Positions 43,548 to 52,889 of a DNA stretch of 53,926 nucleotides are shown here, piece by piece. The stretch covers positions 63,407 to 117,332 of the forward strand of contig PLWQ01000035.1 of assembly GCA_003165595.1 (NCBI GenBank), written 5' to 3'. The notes beneath the pieces were generated by a model. It searched no databases, was not told where the DNA came from, and was given only the letters and a program-made list of their open reading frames with translations. A program made the position numbers and the translations under genes. The stretch is from Fibrobacterota bacterium (lineage in GTDB: Bacteria > Fibrobacterota > Chitinivibrionia > Chitinivibrionales > FEN-1185). How positions within the stretch are numbered: position 1 is the first letter of the stretch; each line of letters starts with the position of its first letter.

Positions 43548-46067
43548 TTATCCTATTACTATATTCACCAATTTCCCCGGCACCACAATCACCTTCCTCA
43601 CCGTCTTTCCCTCAAGGTGCGGTCTTACTTTGTCAACCGACAGCGCAGCTTCCTCCAACTGCTCCCGCGTCGAAACCGCGGGCGCGGAAAATTCGCCGCG
43701 CAGCTTCCCGTTTACCTGCACAACAATCGTTACCGTGTCTTCGACGGTAAGCGATTCGTCGTATACGGGCCATTTCTGGTTAAGCACGAACCCCTTGTTG
43801 CCCAGCATTTCCCAGGCCTCATCGCAGAAATGCGGGGTATAAGGCGCCATGAGACGTATCATCACGTCAAGGTCTTCGCGCGTTGCGCCTTTCGACGACA
43901 GCTCGTTGAGATACTCCATGAGGCGGGCTATTGCCGTATTGAACTGCATCTTGTCCAGGTCGAGGTGCACCTGTCTGATGGTACGGTGGCGCAGGCGGCG
44001 ATGCGGATCGTTTGCGGGCGCCTTGCTCGCGTCGAATTCACCCACCAGCCGGAACACCCGGCGCAGGAAGCGGTTGCAGCCTTCAATTGCGCGCGGGTCC
44101 CACGGCTTGGGCAGTTCGAAATCGCCCATGAACATTTCGTACAGCCGCAGGGTGTCCGCGCCGTACTGGGCTATCACATCGTCGGGATTGACGCCGTTGA
44201 GCTTGGACTTGGCCATCTTCTCGACTTCGCTCGAAAGCTTCTCGCCGGTTGCCTTGAGAAACGCCTCGTCCCCCCGGAATTCGATCTCCCCGAACTCATG
44301 GTATTTACCCGCCGCATCTGTAAACGTTCGCGCGAGAACGGTTCCCTGGTGTCGCAGCTTTTTGAACGGTTCCTTGGTTGACACAAAGCCGAGATCGTAA
44401 AGCACCTTGTGCCAGAACCGCGCATACAGCAAGTGCAAGACCGCGTGTTCGGCCCCGCCCACATAGAGATCCACGTTCATCCATTCCTTGTCGTGCTGTC
44501 TGCTCCACGGCTCAACGCTGTTGTGTGCGTCGAGGTACCGCAAATAGTACCAGCACGACCCCGCCCACTGAGGCATGGTGTTTGTCTCGCGCCTGGCCGG
44601 GCCGCCGCACTGCGGGCACGCGGCAGCCACCCATTGCGGGATCGCCGCAAGCGGCGACTCTCCCGTCCCCGACGGCTCGTACTTCTCGACCTCCGGCAGC
44701 AAAACCGGCAACTGGCTTTCCGGAACCGCAACAATGCCGCACTTTTCGCAATGGACAAGCGGGATCGGCTCGCCCCAATACCGCTGACGCGAAAACAGCC
44801 AGTCGCGCAGCCGGTAGGACACCGCGTCCCTGCCGAGTCCCTGAGCTTCAAGTTGCCCGGTCACCTTTTCCTTGGCCTTCGCCGTTGACAGGCCGGTCAG
44901 GTCGCCGGAATTAACGTTCACGCCCTCACCGACGTATGCGGCGGCCGGCAGCGGGGTTGCGCCGTTTTCCGGCCGCACCACTTCAATGATCGGCAATTTG
45001 TAGACTGTGGCGAACTCAAAGTCGCGCTCGTCGTGCGCGGGCACGGCCATAATCGCGCCGGTGCCATAGGTGGAAAGGACGTAGTCGGCAATCCAGACGG
45101 GAATTCTATTCCCATTAACCGGGTTAATCGCATACGCACCGGTAAAGACGCCGGTCTTCTGTTTTGAAAGCTCGGTGCGTTCAAGATCGCTTTTCCTGCG
45201 CGCGGCATCCTGGTATGCCCGCACGCGGGCCATGCGGGAAGGCTCGGTGAGCCTGTCCACCAGCGGGTGCTCGGGCGACAGCACCATGTAGGTCGCGCCG
45301 TAAAGCGTGTCGGGGCGCGTGGTGAACACGCGCACTTCCTCGCCGTTTGCCGCGCCGCCGGAAACCCGGAAGACAACTTCGGCGCCCCTGGAGCGGCCGA
45401 TCCAGTTCTTCTGCATGAGCAGCGTTGATTCGGGCCAGTCCACTCCGTCAAGATCGGCGAGCAGCCGGTCGGCGTAGCTGGTGATGCGAAGCAGCCACTG
45501 GCGAAGCGCCCTGCGCTCAACCTGTGTGCCGCAGCGGTCGCACAGCCCCGCCTTCACTTCCTCGTTGGCAAGCCCGGTCTTGCACGACGGACACCAGTTG
45601 ATTGGCATCACGCCTTCGTAGGCCAGGCCTTTCTTGTAGAGCTGGAGAAAGATCCATTGCGTCCATTTGTAATAGCCCGGATCGGTGGTGTTTACTTCGC
45701 GGTCCCAATCGTAGGCGAACCCTACCGAGTCTATCTGCCGCCGGAAATTGGCGATTGATTTTTCGGTTGTAATTGCGGGATGAATGCCGGTCTTGATGGC
45801 GAAATTTTCGGCAGGCAACCCGAACGCGTCCCACCCCATCGGGTGCAAGACATTGAATCCCTGCATGCGCTTGAACCGGGTGATGATGTCGGTGGCGGTA
45901 TACCCTTCGCAATGCCCTACGTGCAACCCGGACCCGGACGGATACGGGAACATGTCGAGCGCGTAGAATTTCGGTTTGCCTGGGTCGAACTCTGTTTTGT
46001 GAAGTTTCGCCTCGCGCCACCGCGCCTGCCATTTTGGTTCTATCTCGCTGGGTTTGTATTCGGTCAC
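43548..46067 (-). CDS. leuS: Leucine-tRNA ligase
   Basis: The 839-residue class I synthetase charges tRNA-Leu. The HIGH motif appears as HVGH in YPSGSGLHVGHCEGYT, an editing (CP1) domain is present with TTRPDTLYGATYMVL and AHDERDFEF, zinc-type CPSCKTGLANEEVK and CxRCGTQ occur near the N-terminal third, and the KMSKS loop is KMAKSKLNGV, followed by GADTLRLYEMFMGDFE. Complete and of usual length. Upstream, repeats of the AGTTGAAAG type occupy 46085-46181. Confidence 0.97.
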   Translation of the reverse strand: MTEYKPSEIEPKWQARWREAKLHKTEFDPGKPKFYALDMFPYPSGSGLHVGHCEGYTATDIITRFKRMQGFNVLHPMGWDAFGLPAENFAIKTGIHPAITTEKSIANFRRQIDSVGFAYDWDREVNTTDPGYYKWTQWIFLQLYKKGLAYEGVMPINWCPSCKTGLANEEVKAGLCDRCGTQVERRALRQWLLRITSYADRLLADLDGVDWPESTLLMQKNWIGRSRGAEVVFRVSGGAANGEEVRVFTTRPDTLYGATYMVLSPEHPLVDRLTEPSRMARVRAYQDAARRKSDLERTELSKQKTGVFTGAYAINPVNGNRIPVWIADYVLSTYGTGAIMAVPAHDERDFEFATVYKLPIIEVVRPENGATPLPAAAYVGEGVNVNSGDLTGLSTAKAKEKVTGQLEAQGLGRDAVSYRLRDWLFSRQRYWGEPIPLVHCEKCGIVAVPESQLPVLLPEVEKYEPSGTGESPLAAIPQWVAAACPQCGGPARRETNTMPQWAGSCWYYLRYLDAHNSVEPWSRQHDKEWMNVDLYVGGAEHAVLHLLYARFWHKVLYDLGFVSTKEPFKKLRHQGTVLARTFTDAAGKYHEFGEIEFRGDEAFLKATGEKLSSEVEKMAKSKLNGVNPDDVIAQYGADTLRLYEMFMGDFELPKPWDPRAIEGCNRFLRRVFRLVGEFDASKAPANDPHRRLRHRTIRQVHLDLDKMQFNTAIARLMEYLNELSSKGATREDLDVMIRLMAPYTPHFCDEAWEMLGNKGFVLNQKWPVYDESLTVEDTVTIVVQVNGKLRGEFSAPAVSTREQLEEAALSVDKVRPHLEGKTVRKVIVVPGKLVNIVIG

Positions 46068-46084
46068 GAATCGCTCCTCTTGTC

Positions 46085-46181
46085 ACATTGATTGCAAGTT
46101 CAAAGTTTATAAGTTCAAAGTGAAAAGTTTTGCGCAAGAATAAACAAGTGCTTTCAACTTTCAACTTTTAACTTTCAACTC
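46085..46181 (-). repeat. AGTTGAAAG-type repeat cluster
   Basis: Read on the minus strand, 46151-46181 is GAGTTGAAAGTTAAAAGTTG and continuation, almost the same as 33389-33419. A looser set of the same words (AAGTTCAAAG) spans 46089-46130. It fills the gap between leuS and the decarboxylase gene. Confidence 0.65.
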
Positions 46182-46182
46182 C

Positions 46183-47130
46183 CTATATTGATTCCTTGAA
46201 ATACTCGATCGTTTTCTTGAGCCCCTCGGCCAGTTTTATGGTGGGCTCCCATTTCAGATGCTTCTTTGCAAGACTGATGTCCGGGCAGCGCTGTTTGGGG
46301 TCGTCAGACGGCAGCGGTTTGTACACAATACCCGATTTGCTGCCAGTCAATGCGATCACCTGTTCGGCAAGCTCCTTGATGGTAAACTCGCCTGGGTTGC
46401 CTATGTTGACGGGCCCGATAAAATCGTCCTTGTTCATGAGCCGGTACATGCCTTCGATCAGGTCGTCAACGTAACAGAACGACCGCGTCTGCGCCCCGTC
46501 GCCGTACAGGGTGAGGTTCTCGCCGCGCAGGGCCTGCACGATAAAATTGGACACCACTCTGCCGTCGTTGGGGTGCATGCGCGGGCCATAGGTGTTGAAG
46601 ATGCGCATGACGCGAATGTCAACATTGTTCTGCCGGTGATAATCGAAAAACAGTGTCTCGGCGACGCGCTTGCCCTCGTCGTAGCAGGAGCGTATGCCGA
46701 TCGGATTGACGTGGCCCCAGTAGTCTTCGCGCTGGGGATGCACGTTCGGATCGCCGTACACTTCGGACGTTGACGCCTGCAGCACCCGTGCGCGTACGCG
46801 CTTGGCAAGCCCCAGCATGTTGATGGCGCCGAGCACGCTTGTCTTGATCGTCTTCACCGCGTTGTACTGGTAGTGAACCGGCGATGCCGGACAGGCAAGG
46901 TTGTAAATCTGGTCTACTTCCAGGAACAGCGGAATGGTGACGTCGTGCCGGATCAGCTCGAAATTGTGGCAGTCCATGAGGTGCTCCACGTTTTTCTTGC
47001 GGCCGGTGAAGTAATTGTCGAGGCACACCACGTCGTTTCCTTCTTTGACAAGCCTTTCGCACAGGTGCGATCCCAGAAACCCCGCGCCTCCGGTGATCAG
47101 AATCCGTTTTGTTGCGTTGTAGCCTTTCAT
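46183..47130 (-). CDS. UDP-glucuronic acid decarboxylase (UDP-xylose synthase type SDR)
   Basis: The 315-residue product is an extended short-chain dehydrogenase: NAD-binding [54 protein letters not shown], the Ser in [12 protein letters not shown], the catalytic YxxxK in [16 protein letters not shown] and [14 protein letters not shown]. This set is characteristic of UXS, which makes UDP-xylose from UDP-glucuronate for surface polysaccharides. Start ATG overlaps the upstream kinase stop by 4 bases; I rejected a longer start 12 codons upstream. Confidence 0.93.
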   Translation of the reverse strand: MKGYNATKRILITGGAGFLGSHLCERLVKEGNDVVCLDNYFTGRKKNVEHLMDCHNFELIRHDVTIPLFLEVDQIYNLACPASPVHYQYNAVKTIKTSVLGAINMLGLAKRVRARVLQASTSEVYGDPNVHPQREDYWGHVNPIGIRSCYDEGKRVAETLFFDYHRQNNVDIRVMRIFNTYGPRMHPNDGRVVSNFIVQALRGENLTLYGDGAQTRSFCYVDDLIEGMYRLMNKDDFIGPVNIGNPGEFTIKELAEQVIALTGSKSGIVYKPLPSDDPKQRCPDISLAKKHLKWEPTIKLAEGLKKTIEYFKESI

Positions 47131-48056
47131 ATCGCTTTCACCTTCACTTCCTCCATCAGTTGCCATACCTCATCGCGCGTTATGGTTCCGGGCCCGCGAT
47201 GCATCGCCTTTGATGCGCCGCAGGCAACCGCCATGCGGCACATTTCCGAAAATGAAAATTTCCTCGAATATCCCACAAGCAGCCCGCCGAGCAGCGCGTC
47301 GCCGCACCCGACCGTGTCCACGGCTTTCACCGCAGGCGCGCCGCACAGCAGACAGTCGTTCTCGTGGATCGCGATCATGCCGTCGGAGCCGAGGGTCACG
47401 AACACATACTCCACGCCCATATCCACCAGCCGCTTTGCCTTGAGCGCGATATGGTGCACGCCCTGGATCTGCTCGCCGAAAAACTGTTCGAGTTCGCTGA
47501 TGTTCGGTTTGATTATGGCCGGCTTCGCCCGCGTCCCCACCTTGAGCGCCTCCCCCCTGCTGTCAAGCACCGTGGCTGCGCCCTTTTCCCTGCAAAAGCG
47601 GATGAGCTTCCGGTACGAGTCAGTTTCGAACCCGCGCGGCAGGCTGCCGCAAAAAGCCCAAAGGTCGCCTTCCGCCATGTACGAGCGGATAAAATGCAGC
47701 GCCTCGTCCTGCACGCGCACGCTTATCGGCTGGCTCTCGCCGCTGATATGCGTGGTCGCGCCGGACTCGCTTTCCAGGATTGTAGCGTTTACACGCGCGC
47801 TTCCCTTGGTGGAAAACAAACGGGACCCAATGCCAAGCCCTTTGAGATAATCGGTGAACTGCTTAATGCTGTATTCCGGCACGATCCCCGCAACCGTGAC
47901 ATCTTCGCCCAGGACCCTGGCAACCGTAGCCACGTTGATTCCCTTGCCGGCAGGATACATGCGTGACGGAACGTCGGTAACGGTGCCGCCGGATATGAGC
48001 TGAGCCATGTCGTAGACGACGTCGAAAGCCGGGCTAAGCAGGGTAGTATATATCAA
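47127..48056 (-). CDS. PfkB-family sugar (phosphate) kinase, 1-phosphofructokinase-like
   Basis: The start is taken as TTG 48056 because the FruK/LacC family begins with [15 protein letters not shown] and GGGAGA-like sequence (GGGAGA) lies 10 bases upstream; the open frame upstream has no family similarity. The 309-residue product has [20 protein letters not shown] (N-terminal PfkB signature), [20 protein letters not shown] and the catalytic [18 protein letters not shown]. It phosphorylates a sugar phosphate such as fructose 1-phosphate or tagatose 6-phosphate, or another sugar. It is coupled to the UDP-xylose synthase gene. Confidence 0.85.
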   Translation of the reverse strand: MIYTTLLSPAFDVVYDMAQLISGGTVTDVPSRMYPAGKGINVATVARVLGEDVTVAGIVPEYSIKQFTDYLKGLGIGSRLFSTKGSARVNATILESESGATTHISGESQPISVRVQDEALHFIRSYMAEGDLWAFCGSLPRGFETDSYRKLIRFCREKGAATVLDSRGEALKVGTRAKPAIIKPNISELEQFFGEQIQGVHHIALKAKRLVDMGVEYVFVTLGSDGMIAIHENDCLLCGAPAVKAVDTVGCGDALLGGLLVGYSRKFSFSEMCRMAVACGASKAMHRGPGTITRDEVWQLMEEVKVKAI

Positions 48057-48641
48057 AAGAAGGAATCTCCCGACAAATTGCCCGATCAACTGGGCGTTTG
48101 GGTCGTCCAGGAAAATACAATACCCGGCAAATATCTGGTGGAAAAACATACGGAAATCGGGCAAAATGACATAATGAATAACGGGTGGTTTGCGGTCATC
48201 AAGCTATAGAATGAATGGACAGATAGACGATAATCAAATGCTGGTAGGGCCTCGCCGGCCCTAAAACCCGGCAGGGAAAATGCTTATTGTGACAACCCCC
48301 GCGGCCTAGCGGCCGCTTCCCCCTTGGAAAGGGGGAAGAACCATTTGCATTTTCGGTTTATGAGTGCCGGCGGAATCACAAATATTTCAAGAATCCAATG
48401 GAATATCTGCAATATCAAGAGGAGTCTGACTGCTGCGAATGCTGTAAGCCCAATAGATGGTCTATCCCTACTTCACGACTGCCGATTCAATCGTGCGCGT
48501 AGCAGGTGCTTCGGTTTCTCACCGGGTACACCCACGCCCCACCCCGCGAAGCTCCCAAAGGCATTCTAATTCTTTCACCAGTTGCTTGGCACTATCTACC
48601 GGCGCCACCAACGAAAAACCGACCTTTGCGCGTCGGCCTTC
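48057..48641. other. Intergenic region with repeat R2 copy and no gene
   Basis: About 585 bases. It holds the pfkB promoter side, R2 copy 2 (48241-48336) and a region of stop-rich sequence. A short minus-strand frame near 48530-48640 (ending at 48511) codes about 40 residues but has no start or ribosome site I would trust. Confidence 0.5.
48241..48336 (+). repeat. Triple-hairpin repeat R2, copy 2
   Basis: GGGCC/GGCCC, GCGGCC/GGCCGC (around 48301-48316) and CCCCCTT/AAGGGGG (48320-48335) give three successive hairpins. Sequence order is the same as in copy 3 at 51705. Confidence 0.75.
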
Positions 48642-49628
48642 TTATCTGACAACCAACATTCTCGACGTCTTCACGAATTCGCCGGTCGAAAGCACGACAA
48701 AATACAACCCCCGGCCGAGGGCCGGCACTTGTAAAGTCCCGGAAGATCCATTGATGACGGTCTCCAGCACCAATTTTCCATTGCAGGAGTACAAGGCAAG
48801 CCGGGCACTGGTGGAGGCGCCGCCATAGGTGTATTTCAATTCGCCGCGTTTTGTCATGGTCACTGCCATGGCGTCAACGAAACTGTAGTTGATTGTCGGT
48901 TCCCTGTTGACCGACGCTACGGGAGGAAAGCCAAAGTCGAGAATATAGTCGGGCCCTATTGTATCGGGTAATGTTGGCGACGGGCACCGCATAATGCTTG
49001 TAAAGTCGTCAACGGAATAACTATAGGAGAGTGGACATGCAGTCTTTTTCATTTTGCGGCATAGGGAATCGTCCTGGCAGGCGCACGCTTCCGTGTCTCC
49101 GGCTGCATTCAGTCTTAAATCCGCCTTTGGGCAGGCCAAATACATATCGGTGAGACAACCGGCCGTCCCGCACATTTGCTGGGGAGCCCAACCCTGGTCG
49201 AGCGGAGTGCTATCGATGTATGTGCCGGGCACAGGTTTATATATCATGGGCAGGTTGTAGCCGTCCACCAAGCTCACATCGTACCAATCGGAACCCTGAT
49301 ATCCCCGTTGTGTAATCTCGGCAAGAGTATAAGGCCCGTTGTAGAACGTGGGATCCCAATATGCCCAGGCCCTCGCAGCCCCCCAATTATTTGAGACTTG
49401 CTCTATTGTGTCTTTTCCCGCCTTTAACATGAAAGTGTCTTTTACCGGAAACCCAATGGCACCGGTAAACTTGACAATCAGGTCTTTGGCCATGTAGTTA
49501 TGCAGATAGTAATAGCGGGTACCAAAGCCGTACTTGCCGCTGTGAGGCCACGCTGTTGGCGGCACTGTTTGAGCGGAAGCGGAGATCACGACAAACAACA
49601 GAGCTGCAGCAGAGAAGAACTTCCTCAT
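48642..49628 (-). CDS. Thaumatin-like secreted protein with T9SS-type C-terminal domain
   Basis: The 328-residue product has a signal peptide (1-20), then the thaumatin (PR-5) pattern: AARAWAYWDPTFYNGPYTLA at 84-103, SDWYDVSLVDGYNLPMIYKP at 113-132, then conserved-type cysteines (CGTAGC, CP, ACAC, C) and ACPLSYSYSVDDFTSIMRC at 197-215. These are the core blocks of the plant/fungal thaumatin family (beta-sandwich with acidic cleft, often glucan-binding or glucanase-like). The last 80 residues (GKLVLETVINGSS, GLYFVVLSTGEF, RMLVVR) resemble the T9SS sorting domain, so the protein is probably displayed on the cell surface. Strong AGGAGGG before ATG. Next to another secreted protein gene. Confidence 0.8.
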   Translation of the reverse strand: MRKFFSAAALLFVVISASAQTVPPTAWPHSGKYGFGTRYYYLHNYMAKDLIVKFTGAIGFPVKDTFMLKAGKDTIEQVSNNWGAARAWAYWDPTFYNGPYTLAEITQRGYQGSDWYDVSLVDGYNLPMIYKPVPGTYIDSTPLDQGWAPQQMCGTAGCLTDMYLACPKADLRLNAAGDTEACACQDDSLCRKMKKTACPLSYSYSVDDFTSIMRCPSPTLPDTIGPDYILDFGFPPVASVNREPTINYSFVDAMAVTMTKRGELKYTYGGASTSARLALYSCNGKLVLETVINGSSGTLQVPALGRGLYFVVLSTGEFVKTSRMLVVR

Positions 49629-49918
49629 ACAACCCTCCTCTTCAAAGTGAAGAACCTCGCAGCAAGCCGCGAGGTTCTTCAATCTCGAAATGCTCACGGC
49701 AAGGATCATATTTCCTACACGTCAACCTCAGCGATGACCAAGCCTCCCCTCGCGGGGAGGCTTTCCAGCGGCTAATTTTCTTCTTCTCTGTGTTCTCTGT
49801 GTCTGCTGAGTCTTCTCTTCTTTGCGTTCTTTTGCGACCTTCGCGCCCCCGATCAGGTCGAGGGCAAGCTTTTGCGGTGAATCTTCTCTTTTCTTCTCCG
49901 TGGTGAGTCTTCTTTCTT
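49629..49918. repeat. Intergenic region with mixed dispersed repeats
   Basis: The region has CTGTGTTCTCTGTGTCTG-type sequence (49783-49806), CTTTGCGTTCTTTTGCGACC followed by CTTTTGCGGTGAATC (49821-49882), and other short repeats also seen at 51568-51675. No gene was recognised. Confidence 0.55.
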
Positions 49919-51319
49919 CTACTGATGGCTCACCAAAATGCGCTGGCAGCGTCCGTCCTGGGCAACAGAATAATAGATACCCGGCATGAGTTTCGAAGTC
50001 GATTGAGCATTTGGCACAAAACGACCTCTGATATCAATCATGTATTTGTTGCCTTGAAGCGGAACGCCATGATACTCCAGGCGATTGCCCTGCAACGGCG
50101 CAATGACGTGTACGATCGGATCAACCCAAACCGCGGGGTGACTCAGTCTTACGCCACCGGGCAAATGGAGAATCATTGTCCATGTGTTGGTAGGGTAATG
50201 AGCAAGCCATATGGTGCCCGAGTCCGGCATATGACTGCCGGCGCAAGAATCCGGGTGAAGGCTGCAATTTCCATAGGCAAGGTTATCACCGTCCCCCACG
50301 ATATAGTTGGAGTCGTTGGTGTAATTCCAATCTTTGAAATCCGACCAGAAGTCACTGGTGATATTATTCAGACCTTGACTAGAGTCTGTAGGACTAAGAT
50401 ACAAATACTTTTTAGGCGCCCAGTTTACGCTGACAGCCATCGTCATTAGAACAGTCTTCGTCCACTCCACTGCAGGCGCAGTCATCTCCTGAAAAGGGAT
50501 CATGGTAAAGCATTTGTGCCTCAGGTTGCAGGCTTGATCCGCCATACAGCCACACCATGCGTCGTATCCGGTATTGAAGCAGGCGACCGCCCCATTATGG
50601 GATATTGTGCACATGCATCCCATTTGAGGAATTGAACCTGCGGTAGGGTGCCACTCATTGGCTTCGGTGGCAGCGGCGCCGCTACTCGGAAGGGTAACCA
50701 TTACCGGCCCATAATTAACCACTGCCGAATTAATGTCTTCTCTGGTAATAAAATGATTGCGGGCGCAGCCCATTGAAAACTCACACTGGTTGGTGAATTG
50801 GCAGATTATATGGTCTGTGCCGAAGGTCGGAGCGGCAGATGCCGAAAAGGTGACTGGAAGGGCGTGAATTACTTTGTCGCCGCTTTCTCTATAGACGATT
50901 TCCAGTTTCCCGCTGGGAGCGCTCCACCAGAAAGTACAGCTACCGTCGCTGGTGGAGGCATTCGTCGCCGGTACGGTGGTCTTGAACTGGCCGTCAATGC
51001 GGATGAGTTTGATCCCGCCCGAGTTGTACACAACCCATTGGCCGTCTTCGGTTATGTTGGTACTGCTGCTGTGATCGCCCGAAGTGTTTGGAATCATTGT
51101 AGGAGCGTTCGTGCCCAAAGCAGATTTGTAAATCCCGCCATTGCTTGCTCCGGCCACAACCGTGCCCTGGACAGGCAGTGTTGCCCCGGAATCCAAGTAA
51201 TGCGTGATATTGACTTTGTGCACAAACGACGGACACGTAACTGGAGTCGTCGCTGCCAAAACCGCTCCTGTGCACGCTAAAAATGCCGCTGTGAATTTAA
51301 TGAGACCGATCCGTTTCAT
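49919..51319 (-). CDS. Secreted cysteine-rich protein with C-terminal T9SS-like domain
   Basis: The 466-residue product has a signal peptide (MKRIGLIKFTAAFLACTGA) and then a beta-propeller-like stretch with TolB/WD-style repeats (GGIYKSALGTNAPTMIPN, ITEDGQWVVYNSGGIKLIRI). A Cys-rich segment follows (GCMCTISHNGAVACFN, WCGCMADQACNLRHKC). The end (KYMIDIRGRFVPN, LMPGIYYSVAQDG, RILVSHQ) resembles a T9SS sorting domain. I do not recognise the central family. GGGAGGAAAG precedes ATG. It is upstream of the thaumatin-like gene on the same strand, 290 bases apart, so co-transcription is possible but not obvious. Confidence 0.7.
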   Translation of the reverse strand: MKRIGLIKFTAAFLACTGAVLAATTPVTCPSFVHKVNITHYLDSGATLPVQGTVVAGASNGGIYKSALGTNAPTMIPNTSGDHSSSTNITEDGQWVVYNSGGIKLIRIDGQFKTTVPATNASTSDGSCTFWWSAPSGKLEIVYRESGDKVIHALPVTFSASAAPTFGTDHIICQFTNQCEFSMGCARNHFITREDINSAVVNYGPVMVTLPSSGAAATEANEWHPTAGSIPQMGCMCTISHNGAVACFNTGYDAWCGCMADQACNLRHKCFTMIPFQEMTAPAVEWTKTVLMTMAVSVNWAPKKYLYLSPTDSSQGLNNITSDFWSDFKDWNYTNDSNYIVGDGDNLAYGNCSLHPDSCAGSHMPDSGTIWLAHYPTNTWTMILHLPGGVRLSHPAVWVDPIVHVIAPLQGNRLEYHGVPLQGNKYMIDIRGRFVPNAQSTSKLMPGIYYSVAQDGRCQRILVSHQ

Positions 51320-51567
51320 GCTTTCCTCCCCTGTTCTCCATTGATATTGATTCCGCGCACCTGTTCGTTGGATCTTGTCGTTTCCAGTTCCCCTATAAGG
51401 CCGTTTAAGCGCTCTCTTTACATGAGCGTTCTTTAGGCTATGAAATAATATACGGGACTGGAAGTTTTCCGGGGGAACTATGTGGCGAAAGAGTGTTTAT
51501 CCGTTATATGTTTGTGTAACGGCCCTTGCAAGAATCGCATGGAATTCCAAATTCCAGATTACAAATT

Positions 51568-51675
51568 CCAAGTTTCTTTGCGACCTTTGCGTCCTTCGAC
51601 CGGCTCAGCAAAAGCCTTTGCGGTGAATCCTCTTTTCTTTCTTCTCTGTGTTCTCTGTGGCTCTGTGGTGAATCT
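51568..51675. repeat. GCAAAGG- and CACAGAG-type repeat tract
   Basis: CTTTGCGACCTTTGCGTCC, CCTTCGACCGGCTCAGC, CCTTTGCGGTGAATCC and TTCTCTGTGTTCTCTGTGG occur in order. The same words in the same or inverted order occur at 49783-49882, 38706-38822 and 16481-16565. Confidence 0.65.
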
Positions 51676-51704
51676 GATTCCAAAGTCAAATGCAAGTTCA
51701 TAAG

Positions 51705-51800
51705 CTGGAAGGGCCGCCTGGCCCTTATACCCGGCATGGAAAATGCTTATTGTAACAACCCCCGCGGCCCAAAGGGCCGCTTCCCCCTTGGAAAGGGGGA
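51705..51800 (+). repeat. Triple-hairpin repeat R2, copy 3
   Basis: CTGGAAGGGCCGCCTGGCCC, ACCCGGCATGGAAAATGC, then CGCGGCCC AAA GGGCCGC and CCCCCTTGGAAAGGGGG form the same three hairpins as copy 2. Confidence 0.75.
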
Positions 51801-51826
51801 CTTTGCCGGACCTGGGTACTTTTCAG

Positions 51827-51964
51827 CCATTCCGCAAGGCAGGGCTTGCTTCTTGAGGATGGAATAGGTAAATTTGAGGAAGACCGGGAACCGGGGTGTA
51901 ATCATGATGGATCGCATTATGTCTAGCGAAAAAACATGTTGGGGCGCTTGATGACTAATGCCCG
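51827..51964 (+). repeat. Duplicated leader repeat R3, copy A
   Basis: From CCATTCCGCAAGGC to GATGACTAATGCCCG it aligns with 53054-53194 (CCATTTCGCAAGGC ... GATGACTAGTACACG) at roughly seven bases in ten, including GGCTTGCTTCTTG and GGAATAGGTA. It ends 48 bases before the lipoprotein start at 52012. Confidence 0.65.
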
Positions 51965-52011
51965 ATTGCAGTAACAAAATGCAAAATTACCAACCTACAC
52001 GAAGAGGAATC

Positions 52012-52485
52012 ATGAAGACATGGATGTTGCCTATCCTTCAACTTGCTTGCATCATTTGCTTTAGCCAATGTTCAAAGAAGGCAAATCCCGTCAGCAGTTA
52101 CGACGCAAATCTACTGATTGGAAATTGGTATTGGTGTGGCTGTTCAGATATATATGCTACATACCAAGCTGATACGATATTTTCAATTCAAAAGATTCGC
52201 TCCATAATGACAATTAGAACTGACTCGCTCATATCCTATTTCGTTGTTACAGATAGCTCATGGCAGCGAAACAGATGTTCATACAGATGGAACTCAGACA
52301 CTCTTTTGCTGGACGAACAAGCAAATCCGAACGCTTGGATACGATCCTTCAGCAATGACACCCTCATGATGGAGCTGGTGAACGACAACGGCGAGTACAG
52401 GTATGTAGCAAAATATCTTCCGTATGCTGGCCCGATTCCGCCAGGTAATTGGGGACGCTTCGATCCCTATTCACAATATCCATAA
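52012..52485 (+). CDS. Small lipoprotein, lipocalin-like pattern
   Basis: The 157-residue product begins with a lipoprotein signal (MKTWMLPILQLACIICFSQC, Cys20) and then LIGNWYWCGCSD, SIMTIRTDSLISYFVVTDS, SYRWNSDTLLL, the alternating strand pattern and G-N-W opening seen in lipocalin-like lipoproteins of FCB bacteria. Function unknown. AGAGGAA precedes ATG; a longer start 18 codons upstream is less likely. AT-rich compared with the rest of the window. Its leader (R3 copy A) resembles that of the unrelated lipoprotein at 53223. Confidence 0.65.
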   Translation: MKTWMLPILQLACIICFSQCSKKANPVSSYDANLLIGNWYWCGCSDIYATYQADTIFSIQKIRSIMTIRTDSLISYFVVTDSSWQRNRCSYRWNSDTLLLDEQANPNAWIRSFSNDTLMMELVNDNGEYRYVAKYLPYAGPIPPGNWGRFDPYSQYP

Positions 52486-52511
52486 TGTAACGATTTAATT
52501 GCTAATGGTGA

Positions 52512-52832
52512 ATGCGTCTCCAGTCAACAGATTATGACAGCCCGCGCGGTTCTTCAAGAAGAAGATGCGGTCATGGCGAACGCATTTACATTGGCAAGCT
52601 GCTTCATTACATCGATTTTCAGGCCCAGACCGACCCGAGCTACAACCAGGCCGTGTCCGATCTCAATGAAGCAATTGCAAACGTGATGGCCAAGGCGCAC
52701 GCGCGCAAAACGCGCAGCCAGGACGCCAATGTAACCCCGGCGCCCGCGCCGGCTCAAACGGTCTCGTCCGCTCCTTCGGCAAAGGTTGTCCAACTGGAGC
52801 CTAAGGCCGAGGTTCAGGCAAAAGCGGCGTAG
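52512..52832 (+). pseudogene. Hypothetical ORF, possible 3' remnant of a larger gene
   Basis: The frame gives 106 residues. The first 30 do not look like a real N-terminus and no ribosome site precedes the ATG, while the remainder (HYIDFQAQTDPSYNQAVSDL, NEAIANVMAKAHARKTRSQD and an Ala/Pro/Val tail) looks like protein sequence. It is GC-rich between two AT-rich lipoprotein genes and is followed by a strong terminator at 52853. This fits the surviving 3' end of a lost or truncated gene, but a short real gene cannot be excluded. Confidence 0.35.
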
Positions 52833-52852
52833 AGAGGTGTATATGGAAAGCG

Positions 52853-52889
52853 AAAGAGCCGCGGCTTGCGTCGCGGCTCTTTTTGTTTT
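52853..52889 (+). terminator. Strong intrinsic terminator
   Basis: AAAGAGCCGCG (52853-52863) pairs perfectly with CGCGGCTCTTT (52872-52882) with an 8-nt loop and is followed by TTGTTTTG. It ends the transcript of the 52512 frame. Confidence 0.9.

Larger units (their letters stand above)
51320..52011. other. Long intergenic region dominated by repeats
   Basis: About 690 bases: promoter side of the gene above, then GCAAAGG/CACAGAG-type repeats (51568-51675), R2 copy 3 (51705-51800) and R3 copy A (51827-51964). No gene was recognised. Confidence 0.6.

Noticed and set aside
48511-48640. Short minus-strand frame before the repeat R2 region
   Set aside because: About 40 residues, no start codon with ribosome site, and overlaps the 3' end region of the thaumatin-like gene.
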